NCBI GenBank assembly: GCA_937934465.1
Contig: CALGZO010000180.1
Span: 1 to 5,441 of the forward strand
From: an uncultured Fimbriimonadales bacterium
GTDB lineage: Bacteria; Armatimonadota; Fimbriimonadia; Fimbriimonadales; GBS-DC
Reading direction: 5' to 3'
Length of the DNA: 5,441 nt
Under the pieces are notes generated by a model. The model was not told the origin of the DNA. It did no database searches and saw only the letters and a list, made by a program, of their open reading frames with translations. The first letter of the stretch is position 1; each line of letters opens with the position of its first letter. Positions 1-5,441 of this stretch are shown here, piece by piece. The translations under genes were made by a program, and so were the position numbers.

Positions 1-909
1 GGCGTAGTGGCTCTGCGCCCCGCCTGAGTAGCCTTGCGCCTCGCCTTGCTGCAGGGCGAACATCCCCCACACCCCAAGAATGGCGAGGCACGGCGCGATG
101 AAGAAGCCACGCCACACGCCTGACGGCGCGTTCACCCAGCGTGCGGTGCGCTCGAAACGCAGCGCCTCCACCACGAGCCACAGCAGAGCCGCCCCGCGCA
201 GGTCGGGCAACGCTACCATCATCTGTTGAGGAAGCAGCACGCGCCCCAGTATCGGCAGGGCAATCATCACGCTGAACAGCCCGCTGTTGGCGACCGCCGT
301 GCGCGTGCGACCGCCGTCCAACAGGAACGCATATCCCAAAAGCCCGACGCTCATCAGCCAGAAGACGCCCTCCCAAGCCGACGCCGTCAGCGTCAGAGCA
401 ACCAGCCCCAACACAAAGTAGTTGGCGATACTAAACATCGCCCACAACGCGAGCGCGTCGAGGAAAGTCAGCCCCAGCACGCGAGCCGTCAGCGCGTAGA
501 GGGGCAGCCAGAGGCTCATCGTGAGCAGGCGGAACATCAGGTCGGGCAAGCCGCGCTGGATGAGCAGGGTATGCGCGGTATGGGGCGTCAGGCGCAACTG
601 CTCGAAGTTGCCCGTGCGCACATCGTGGGCGAACGACGGGTCGGGCAGGCGTCGCTCGACCCAGCCACGCGACAGCAGGTGCATCAGCGTCAGCCACCCC
701 AGCAGCGCGTGTACGCCCGCCCCGCCTTTGAAGTTCGCCGCCAACGGCAACACGAGCGACCCAACCAACCCCGTCCCCAACGCGAACAGCCAACTGCCGC
801 GCAACAGCTCAAACACAGCCACACGACGGTACATCACCCCCCAGAACATCAGCCCGTCGAACCACTCGCGCGGCGTCGGCTCCGTCGTCTGTACCCCTGA
901 AACCGCCAT
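1..909 (-). CDS. ABC-2-type permease-like polytopic membrane protein, C-terminus beyond the window
   Basis: An open frame runs from an ATG at 909 to the left edge without a stop, giving 303 residues. After a soluble start (about residues 1-38) there are roughly seven or eight hydrophobic segments, near 40-60, 64-80, 125-145, 148-175, 180-198, 208-228, 238-250 and 268-287. Residues 99-120 (TGNFEQLRLTPHTAHTLLIQ) resemble the cytoplasmic coupling segment of ABC-2 exporters, where a 'GTLE.LL.TPLS..EI..GK' pattern precedes a membrane helix; that is the basis of the call. No ATPase domain is visible in this part, so a partner ATPase would lie further left. The start is preceded by GGAGAG (930-925), 15 nt away, which is long for a Shine-Dalgarno. 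It is divergent from lspA. Alternative: an unrelated integral membrane protein. That it is a gene is near certain; the family is inferred from one motif and topology. Confidence 0.85.
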   Translation of the reverse strand, partial: MAVSGVQTTEPTPREWFDGLMFWGVMYRRVAVFELLRGSWLFALGTGLVGSLVLPLAANFKGGAGVHALLGWLTLMHLLSRGWVERRLPDPSFAHDVRTGNFEQLRLTPHTAHTLLIQRGLPDLMFRLLTMSLWLPLYALTARVLGLTFLDALALWAMFSIANYFVLGLVALTLTASAWEGVFWLMSVGLLGYAFLLDGGRTRTAVANSGLFSVMIALPILGRVLLPQQMMVALPDLRGAALLWLVVEALRFERTARWVNAPSGVWRGFFIAPCLAILGVWGMFALQQGEAQGYSGGAQSHYA

Positions 910-920
910 CGGCGTCTAAA

Positions 921-926
921 TATACT
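921..926 (+). promoter_or_regulatory. Candidate -10 hexamer for the lspA-lgt operon
   Basis: TATACT is one base from the sigma-70 consensus TATAAT. It would place transcription start near 932-934, leaving a leader of about 40 nt before lspA. The position 17 bp upstream (898-903, TGAAAC) is a poor -35. The same seven bases, TATACTC, occur just upstream of the lipoprotein start on the other strand, which mildly supports a shared promoter type. Confidence 0.35.
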
Positions 927-935
927 CTCCACGCG

Positions 936-952
936 CCGATTCCTGCCCGATT
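936..952 (+). repeat. CCGATT direct repeat, 11-bp period, in the divergent promoter region
   Basis: CCGATT occurs at 936-941 and again at 947-952, start to start 11 bp, about one DNA helical turn. It sits between the two AT-rich islands, where a regulator could affect both directions. A six-base repeat can arise by chance, so this is only a candidate operator. Confidence 0.25.
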
Positions 953-972
953 GGGGGTATCCTTATAGCGCG

Positions 973-1437
973 ATGTTCTGGCGCGTGGCGTTGACGGTGT
1001 TTGTCGTAGACCAACTGACCAAGTTCTGGGCGACCGCGAGCCTCAACTTAGACCAATCGCTGCCCGTGTGGCCGCCGTACTTCTATCTGACGCTGACGCA
1101 CAACACGGGGATTGCGTTCGGGATGCTGGAGGGGCGCGGCTGGCTAACCATTCCGCTCACGCTCGCCGTTGTGGGGGGCTTGATGTGGTATCACTATCGC
1201 CACAAGCCGTCGCGGGGGGTGCAACTGCTCACGGGGCTGCTGCTCGGCGGCGCGCTGGGCAACTTCATCGACCGTCTCCGACTCGGCTATGTGGTGGATA
1301 TGTTCGATTTCGTGGTGTGGCCTGTGTTCAATGTAGCGGACATGGCAATCACTGGCTCGCTGATAGGGTTGATGGCGCTACAGTTTTGGGGCGCGCGTCA
1401 GGCGGAGACGCCCAACGCCCCAGAGGAAATCCGATGA
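973..1437 (+). CDS. lspA: Lipoprotein signal peptidase (signal peptidase II)
   Basis: LspA is the membrane aspartyl protease that cleaves the signal peptide of prolipoproteins after Lgt has lipidated the +1 cysteine. The 154-residue length is normal for the family. The conserved blocks are present in order: D13 in VVDQLTKFW in the first helix, NTGIAFG at 44-50, GNFIDRLRLGYVVDMFDF at 96-113, and FNVADMAITG at 119-128. The two catalytic aspartates should be D109 (YVVD) and D123 (NVAD). Four membrane helices are expected near 2-20, 58-74, 83-100 and 121-140. The ATG at 973 is chosen because no ATG, GTG or TTG lies in frame between the upstream stop at 898 and this codon. GGGGGT at 953-958 is the only purine-rich upstream site and is 14 nt away, so initiation may be weak or non-canonical. 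The stop overlaps the lgt start. Confidence 0.97.
   Translation: MFWRVALTVFVVDQLTKFWATASLNLDQSLPVWPPYFYLTLTHNTGIAFGMLEGRGWLTIPLTLAVVGGLMWYHYRHKPSRGVQLLTGLLLGGALGNFIDRLRLGYVVDMFDFVVWPVFNVADMAITGSLIGLMALQFWGARQAETPNAPEEIR
1422..1436 (+). promoter_or_regulatory. Ribosome binding site and ATGA-coupled start of lgt
   Basis: AGAGGAAA at 1422-1429 lies about 6 nt upstream of ATG 1434-1436, inside the last codons of lspA. The lspA stop TGA (1435-1437) overlaps the ATG, the usual arrangement for translational coupling. This fixes the lgt start and rules out the longer open frame that begins at 1068, which overlaps lspA in another frame. Confidence 0.85.
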
Positions 1438-2216
1438 GACCTGAGCTTATCAAGATTGGTCCGCTCACGCTCTACACCTACGGTTTCATGTGGATGGTGG
1501 GGATATGGCTTGCCGTATGGCGGGCGTTGCGCCTTGCCCCACGCTACGGCGTCAAACCCGACGATGTGCTGGATGTGGCGTTCTGGAGCGTCGGATGGGG
1601 GATTGTCGGCGGGCGGATTGCGTTTGTAATCACCAACTGGTCGCAGTATGCGCCTGACCCTCTGAGTGTGTTTCGCGTCTGGGAAGGCGGCATGTCGTAC
1701 TTTGGCGGTTTCGGGCTGGCGATTGCGACGGCAATCTATATTATCCGCAGGCGTCGGATCCCAGTTTGGCAACTCGGCGATTTGGCGGCGCCGTCGCTGG
1801 CGCTGGGCTACGCGATTGCGCGGATAGGGTGCTTCGGCGCAGGATGCTGCCACGGCGCGCCGACCAATCTGCCATGGGGCGTGCAGTTTCCCGAACACGA
1901 CCACGCTGTCCACCCCACGCAGCTCTACGCGACGCTGATGAACCTGCTGATTTTCGTTGGGCTGTCGTACTGGGCGTCGCGCCGACGGTTCGAGGGGCAG
2001 CTCTTCGCGGCGTTTCTGACGCTGCACGGGCTGTATCGGTTCATCAACGAGTTCTTCCGTGCAGGGGCGACCTCCGCGTTGGCGTTTGGCGTGTTCACCT
2101 ACGGGCATATCGTCGCGGCGTCGCTGATAGGGGTAGGTGTTGTTTTGTATCAGCTGCTCGCGCTGCAGCATCAGCAAGCCGCCTCTCGCAACGAGCGTTC
2201 CACTACATCACGCTGA
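1434..2216 (+). CDS. lgt: Prolipoprotein diacylglyceryl transferase, cysteine-rich variant
   Basis: Lgt moves diacylglycerol from phosphatidylglycerol to the lipobox cysteine of prolipoproteins, the first step of lipoprotein maturation. The 260-residue protein starts with the family pattern IKIGPLTLYTYG (6-17). It continues with GGRIAFVI (59-66), EGGMSYFGG (84-92), the signature region ARIGCFGAGCCHG (129-141) followed by PWGVQFP (147-153), HPTQLY (160-165) and YRFINEFFR (201-209). R130 aligns by eye with the essential arginine of the E. coli signature, and R202/E206 with its distal Arg/Glu pair. Two positions differ from the classical enzyme. The histidine of the HGG motif is phenylalanine (F90), and the asparagine of GNF is cysteine (C133). 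This matches a known-looking 'GCF..GCC.G' branch of the family, so function as Lgt is likely but less certain than for LspA. Its end overlaps the convergent gene by 14 bp. Confidence 0.93.
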   Translation: MRPELIKIGPLTLYTYGFMWMVGIWLAVWRALRLAPRYGVKPDDVLDVAFWSVGWGIVGGRIAFVITNWSQYAPDPLSVFRVWEGGMSYFGGFGLAIATAIYIIRRRRIPVWQLGDLAAPSLALGYAIARIGCFGAGCCHGAPTNLPWGVQFPEHDHAVHPTQLYATLMNLLIFVGLSYWASRRRFEGQLFAAFLTLHGLYRFINEFFRAGATSALAFGVFTYGHIVAASLIGVGVVLYQLLALQHQQAASRNERSTTSR

Positions 2217-4566
2217 TAGCGAGCAGCCACGATTCGAGGCAGTCGGGCGCGTGGGCGAGTTGTTGGAGGCGCGGGTGGCGCGGCATCGCTTGGCGCAGGA
2301 TTTGCAACGCGCTGCCGTAGTCGCCGTAGGCGTAGGCGCGCAGCGCGTCCGAGATTTCGGGCTGCTCACGCAGGCGCAACGCCAAGGCTTTCTCGACCAA
2401 GCGGTCGCGGCGCGGCTCATCGGCGGTGAGCAGCGTGTAGAGCGAGTCGTAGCGCCCCATCAGCTGCGCTGCGCTCAGCGCGATTTGCTGTCGCGCCAAA
2501 GGCGACGCTGCGCGCGCCATCTGTTGCAGTATCGGCTCGAGGTCGCCCTCGTCGCCGTGCTTGGCGAGCGCACGGGCTAACGATGCGATGACCGCAGGTT
2601 CGCTCTCCACTTGCAGGCGCGTTCGCAGGATGGGCGCGAGGGCGGCTTGGCGGGGCAGCATCGCCAACGCCATCGCAGCGTCGGCGCGCACATCTGCCCC
2701 TTCCGACTCCAGCCAGCGGATGAGCTGCTGCGAATCGATGCACTCTTGCACGGTGTGGGCGTCAGCGCGGTCTAACGCGGCGGCGATAGCTTCCAGTAAG
2801 CTCGCCTGCTCCAGAGGACCGGGCGCTGCTTCCAGCCGTTCCATCAAGGCGGGCAAGGCGCGCGGGTCGGCAATCTGCTTGAGCGCGTGAATCGCGGCAA
2901 TCCGCGCCTCTATTCGCTCGTCGTGGAGCAGGTCGGTCAGTTCGTCGGTGGCGTCGGGCGCGCCAATCGCGCCGAGCGCTTCGGCGGCTTCGATGGTCAG
3001 ACCGCTGGCAGGGTCTTTGAGCAGTTGCATCAGTGCAGGCACGGCGCGCGCGTCGCCAATCGCGCCCAGCGCTTTAGCCGCTTCGCGACGCACCTCTGGG
3101 ATGGGGTCGCGCAACGCGCTGATGAGCTCCTCCACAGCCAGTGGGGTCTTCTCCTGCGCCAGCGTGCGCACGGCGTTCAGGCGCGTGGCGACATCCGATT
3201 CGCGACGCAGTTGACGCATCGCGCGCCAGCCGCGCGGACGCGCCGACGCCCGCAGCTGCGACAGCACATAGCGCGTGGAACGCTCGTCAGGCTCGCGTAT
3301 CCCGCGCAGCCACGGCAACGCGCACAGCCGAAACAGCGACGCCAGCGCGAACACCAAGAAAAAGCGCGTCGGGTCCGCCACAAACGGCTTCAAACCCTCC
3401 ATCAGCGCGCCGCTGGTCAGCGCCGCCAAACCGCCCATCAACGCGACCACCGCACTCAACGCGCCCATATAGACCGCCCGCTGCTTCGGCGGCGCGACCG
3501 CCACATTCAAATTGAACTGCGTCAGCCCCACGCCTGCCCACAACGCGCCCGCCAACACCTGAATAAAGTAAATCACCCCCACGCTCCACCCATACTGCTC
3601 GGGATCGGTCAAAAACCACAGGTACGGCAGGAACACCACGCCCCACAACGAGAGCGTCAAGAGCGGTTTATTGCCGAACTTGTCCGCCAAGTAGCCCCAC
3701 ACAGGCATCGCCAAGCTGCTAAACAGCGCGGCGATTAGCCCCGACACCTGCACCATCAGGTAGGGCATCTTGATTTGCTCCAGCATATACACCGTGAAGA
3801 ACTGCCCAGCGAACATCTGTCCCCAGATGAGAAAAGTATTGAAGCCGAGCAACATGCGGAAGTTGGGTGTGCGGAACGGCTCGCGGTAGAACTCCAGCAC
3901 GCCGCGTAGCCCTTTGCGCTCGGCGGGGGTTCGAGGCGGCTCTGGCATCTGGCGCAACGCCCACAACGACAGCAGCAGAAACAGCGCGCCCAGCCCGTAC
4001 AGCACGCCGAACGCCAGCGATTCCGAGAATCGCTGGTACTTTACCGCCTGATCCAGAAAAATCGCGGGCGGCAACGCCGACGCCGCCGAGACCAACCCCA
4101 ATATCATATTGCGACGCCCAAAATAGCGTCCGCGATAGTCGGGCGGCACCAACGCGCTCAGCCACGCCAGAAACGCCGGTCCCGCAAACGAACCGAGTAT
4201 CGCCGAGAGAATCAGCAACCCTGCGAACAGTTGCAAGCGCGGCGCAGCGTCGCTCAAAAACGGCAAGAGTGCAATCGCAATAAACGGCAGGCGCGAGTAG
4301 AGCGCGTAGCGCAGCACCAACTGCTTTTGGCTCGGCGCGGTGTCGGCTAAATACGCCGTGAGTATCTGCAGCGCGCCCGCCAGCGACGGTACGGAAGTGA
4401 TGATTCCTATCCACAGGTCGTTCGCCCCGAACGCGCGCGCCAAGCCTATCTGGAACGCGCCAGAGGTGAGCGCAACGAACAGCGTGAAGAACACCGCGTC
4501 CCAGTTCGCCCAGCGCAACCCCCGCGCGATTTCGAGGCGCGATAAGCCGCGCTCTGAGGGCGTCAT
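2203..4566 (-). CDS. MFS transporter fused to a C-terminal HEAT-repeat domain
   Basis: The protein has 787 residues against roughly 400-450 for an ordinary MFS carrier. Residues 20-420 form the transporter, with about twelve hydrophobic helices (25-45, 52-72, 84-104, 111-137, 155-172, 184-205, 240-260, 268-292, 303-319, 330-352, 366-390, 400-420). PPDYRGRYFGRRN (141-153) and the motif-A-like GYLADKFGNKP (291-301) support the family call. After an arginine-rich linker (421-458), residues 459 to about 716 form helical HEAT repeats near 459-486, 487-518, 519-550, 551-583, 584-620, 624-657, 656-687 and 688-716. The best units carry EAAxALGAIGD and VPALMxLLKD patterns, with a 31-residue period. 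Both MFS termini should be cytoplasmic, so the HEAT array would face the cytosol as a docking surface. The ATG overlaps the stop of the upstream lipoprotein gene (ATGA). Substrate and partner are unknown. The fusion is continuous, with no frameshift seen. Confidence 0.93.
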   Translation of the reverse strand: MTPSERGLSRLEIARGLRWANWDAVFFTLFVALTSGAFQIGLARAFGANDLWIGIITSVPSLAGALQILTAYLADTAPSQKQLVLRYALYSRLPFIAIALLPFLSDAAPRLQLFAGLLILSAILGSFAGPAFLAWLSALVPPDYRGRYFGRRNMILGLVSAASALPPAIFLDQAVKYQRFSESLAFGVLYGLGALFLLLSLWALRQMPEPPRTPAERKGLRGVLEFYREPFRTPNFRMLLGFNTFLIWGQMFAGQFFTVYMLEQIKMPYLMVQVSGLIAALFSSLAMPVWGYLADKFGNKPLLTLSLWGVVFLPYLWFLTDPEQYGWSVGVIYFIQVLAGALWAGVGLTQFNLNVAVAPPKQRAVYMGALSAVVALMGGLAALTSGALMEGLKPFVADPTRFFLVFALASLFRLCALPWLRGIREPDERSTRYVLSQLRASARPRGWRAMRQLRRESDVATRLNAVRTLAQEKTPLAVEELISALRDPIPEVRREAAKALGAIGDARAVPALMQLLKDPASGLTIEAAEALGAIGAPDATDELTDLLHDERIEARIAAIHALKQIADPRALPALMERLEAAPGPLEQASLLEAIAAALDRADAHTVQECIDSQQLIRWLESEGADVRADAAMALAMLPRQAALAPILRTRLQVESEPAVIASLARALAKHGDEGDLEPILQQMARAASPLARQQIALSAAQLMGRYDSLYTLLTADEPRRDRLVEKALALRLREQPEISDALRAYAYGDYGSALQILRQAMPRHPRLQQLAHAPDCLESWLLAISVM
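2961..3085 (-). repeat. Near-identical 32-nt repeats inside the HEAT region
   Basis: The 32-bp segments at 2961-2992 and 3054-3085 match at 28 of 32 positions by eye and lie 93 bp (31 codons) apart. They encode EAAEALGAIGA (526-536) and EAAKALGAIGD (495-505). DNA-level similarity including synonymous sites suggests a fairly recent unit duplication within the HEAT array. The other units are much more diverged. Confidence 0.7.
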
Positions 4567-5276
4567 AGGGCGCGCACCTCCACCCGCCAGTCCACGATGT
4601 CCAAGTCGGGGTCGGGGGCGTCCCCACGCGGCTCTAAATTCGTATCGGCGTTGCGCACAATCCGATTTTGGTCGATGCGCAGATTCAGATATTGGCTCAC
4701 GCCGAGCGCAGGGTCGCCCAGCGCGTCCACCACCTTGGGCGTCAGGTCGTTCGGGTCTATCGGAACACGGTCGGTGGCGACGATGTTAAGCTGGATGAAT
4801 CGCATCTGCTGGGCATCGACAGGGTTGGGAATGAGCTGCGTGAGGTCGATTTCAAAGCGCAGGCGGCTCGACTCTGCCCCCACAGGCTCGCTGAAGCGCG
4901 GCGCGCCCAGATATTGGAACACCGAGAGGTTCGTGTTCGGCTGCACGCGGTAGAGCGCGTAGCCGCCTGCAGGTTGAAGGTTATCGAAGCGCATGAAGTG
5001 CGTGAACGCGCCTGCCGCGAAGCCGTTGCCCCACGGCGGCGCAACCACAGGCACGGGTCCCGACTGTCCTGTCGAGTCGTTGCTGAGATTAAATAGCACA
5101 AAATAGTGATAGTCAGGTCGGATGCGCCCTGCCACCTGCACTTCCACCACGATACGGCGCACGCCGCCCGCTGTAGGCGTATCGGGAAACCGCGCACATG
5201 CCGAGCAACCGAGCAGCAGCAGCCCACTCCATGCCCGAACCGCGCGTGCAAATGCACGGGATGCGCCTACCTGCAT
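4563..5276 (-). CDS. Predicted lipoprotein of unknown function
   Basis: I do not recognise this 237-residue protein. Its N-terminus is a type II signal peptide: arginines at 7, 11 and 14, a hydrophobic core at 15-23, and a lipobox LLGC with the modified cysteine at C24; a second cysteine follows at 27. The mature part has no further membrane helix. It looks beta-rich, with strands such as RIVVEVQVAG (41-50), YHYFVLFNL (56-64) and RFEIDLTQL (140-148). A distinctive GPVPVVAPPWGNGF lies at 73-86, and the C-terminus is acidic and Asp/Pro-rich (219-230). The start at 5276 is preferred to an in-frame ATG at 5339: the longer form would overlap the upstream gene and add a charged, signal-less extension. 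No ideal Shine-Dalgarno serves 5276, because AGAGG (5294-5290) is 13 nt away. The gene overlaps the MFS-HEAT start by ATGA, and LspA and Lgt nearby would process it. A surface-exposed binding partner of the transporter is a guess. Confidence 0.85.
   Translation of the reverse strand: MQVGASRAFARAVRAWSGLLLLGCSACARFPDTPTAGGVRRIVVEVQVAGRIRPDYHYFVLFNLSNDSTGQSGPVPVVAPPWGNGFAAGAFTHFMRFDNLQPAGGYALYRVQPNTNLSVFQYLGAPRFSEPVGAESSRLRFEIDLTQLIPNPVDAQQMRFIQLNIVATDRVPIDPNDLTPKVVDALGDPALGVSQYLNLRIDQNRIVRNADTNLEPRGDAPDPDLDIVDWRVEVRAL
4567..4580 (-). promoter_or_regulatory. Ribosome binding site of the MFS-HEAT gene
   Basis: Read on the minus strand, GAGGTG (4580-4575) lies 8 nt before the ATG at 4566, inside the final codons of the lipoprotein gene. 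The ATG overlaps the lipoprotein TGA (4565-4563). This supports the chosen start and translational coupling of the two genes. Confidence 0.8.
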
Positions 5277-5283
5277 AGCATGG

Positions 5284-5289
5284 AGTATA
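5284..5289 (-). promoter_or_regulatory. Candidate -10 hexamer immediately upstream of the lipoprotein start
   Basis: TATACT on the minus strand (5289-5284) lies 7 nt before the ATG at 5276, the spacing expected if transcription starts at or next to the start codon (a leaderless transcript). That would explain the missing well-placed Shine-Dalgarno. There is no good -35 at 16-18 bp. The lipoprotein may instead be read through from the upstream gene, whose stop is only 16 nt away. Confidence 0.3.
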
Positions 5290-5292
5290 CCT

Positions 5293-5441
5293 CTATGCCC
5301 CCTTCTGGAAGAACATAATGTATTCGTGCTTAAACACATAAAAGTGATGCCTCAAAGCGCGATACCGCCACAGACTGTACTGACCTCGCTTGCCACGATT
5401 CTCTTGAATATCCTTGACACATATGCTCTTCAGCCGAAAAC
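5293..5441 (-). CDS. C-terminal end of a probable DNA methyltransferase
   Basis: Reading leftwards from the right edge, a frame of 48 complete codons ends at TAG 5295-5293; the gene begins outside the window. The tail is rich in aromatic and basic residues: LKSICVKDIQENRGKRGQ (3-20), LWRYRALRHHFYVFKHEY (23-40), then IMFFQKGA at the end. A 'W..(R/K)AL...(F/Y)...KHEYI..F.K' ending recalls the C-termini of site-specific adenine or N4-cytosine DNA methyltransferases, where an 'HEY(I/L)..F(R/Q)K' strand is common. The catalytic DPPY/NPPY and SAM-binding motifs lie outside, so the family call rests on this tail alone. By hand count 5301-5441 is about 45% GC, well below the 65-73% of sampled stretches in the other genes, and codons such as ATA, ATT, CAA and AGT are used. 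Coding status is well supported; function is moderate. Confidence 0.6.
   Translation of the reverse strand, partial: FRLKSICVKDIQENRGKRGQYSLWRYRALRHHFYVFKHEYIMFFQKGA

Larger units (their letters stand above)
910..972. promoter_or_regulatory. Divergent intergenic control region between the permease-like gene and lspA-lgt
   Basis: This 63-bp gap separates two start codons facing away from each other, so it should carry promoters for both directions. Two AT-rich islands stand out in GC-rich surroundings. The first, 917-926, reads TATACT on the plus strand (921-926) and TATATT on the minus strand (924-919). The second, 958-968, reads TATAAG on the minus strand (967-962) and TTATAG on the plus strand. 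Neither has a recognisable TTGACA-like -35 at 16-18 bp. Which island serves which gene cannot be settled by eye. Confidence 0.5.

Noticed and set aside
226..900. 224-residue plus-strand open frame opposite the permease-like gene
   Set aside because: Low-complexity Gln/Arg/His-rich product with no family features; it is the antisense shadow of a continuous hydrophobic minus-strand frame.
1068..1433. Longer start for lgt at 1068
   Set aside because: The extra 122 residues overlap lspA in another frame and look unlike Lgt; ATG 1434 has a ribosome binding site and the family's normal N-terminus.
2211..2221. Small inverted repeat CGCT-gat-AGCG near the convergent ends as a terminator
   Set aside because: Four-base-pair stem, three-base loop and no U-tract; too weak to call.
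2887..3738. 283-residue plus-strand open frame
   Set aside because: Arg/Gln/His-rich shadow opposite the MFS-HEAT gene, a by-product of GC-rich codons; the minus strand has clear domain patterns.
3719..4627. 302-residue minus-strand open frame overlapping the transporter
   Set aside because: Shifted-frame shadow of the MFS region with Arg/Ala/Val-rich noise; it crosses the boundary of two well-supported genes.
5277..5339. Upstream start of the lipoprotein at 5339
   Set aside because: It would add a non-hydrophobic 21-residue extension overlapping the methyltransferase-like frame and bury the signal peptide.
5414..5419. TTGACA on the plus strand as a -35 element
   Set aside because: It lies within the coding tail of the minus-strand gene, and any -10 would fall at or beyond the window edge, so it cannot be supported.

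Overview
The window looks like chromosomal DNA from a GC-rich bacterium. By-eye counts of sample stretches in the main genes give roughly 65-73% GC. It holds five genes in two divergently arranged blocks. The use of a cysteine-rich Lgt variant, the MFS-HEAT fusion and the secreted beta-type lipoprotein remind me of Armatimonadota/Fimbriimonadales-type or other deep-branching, often thermophilic, bacteria. That placement is an impression from style, not a demonstrated assignment.

Left block. A minus-strand membrane protein (909 down to the window edge, 303 residues visible) resembles the membrane subunit of an ABC-2-type exporter. It is divergent from a plus-strand pair, lspA (973-1437) and lgt (1434-2216), which share an ATGA stop/start overlap. 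Lgt attaches diacylglycerol to the lipobox cysteine of prolipoproteins and LspA then removes the signal peptide, so this is a compact lipoprotein-maturation operon. The 63-bp divergent gap (910-972) contains two AT-rich islands that can be read as -10 elements on either strand, and a CCGATT direct repeat with 11-bp periodicity.

Right block. Reading leftwards from the right edge: the last 48 codons of a gene that looks like a DNA methyltransferase C-terminus (5441-5293, notably AT-richer than the rest), then a predicted lipoprotein (5276-4563), then a 787-residue protein joining a 12-helix MFS transporter to a long array of cytoplasmic HEAT repeats (4566-2203). The lipoprotein and the MFS-HEAT gene also share an ATGA overlap, so they look like a translationally coupled two-gene unit. 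The MFS-HEAT gene ends tail-to-tail with lgt, the two coding regions overlapping by 14 bp with no room for a terminator.

Together: lspA and lgt supply the machinery that would mature the neighbouring lipoprotein. The lipoprotein/MFS-HEAT pair is the most unusual element, and I do not recognise it as a described transport system. No tRNA, rRNA, CRISPR array, insertion sequence or convincing terminator was seen. The only non-coding stretches are 910-972 and 5277-5292.
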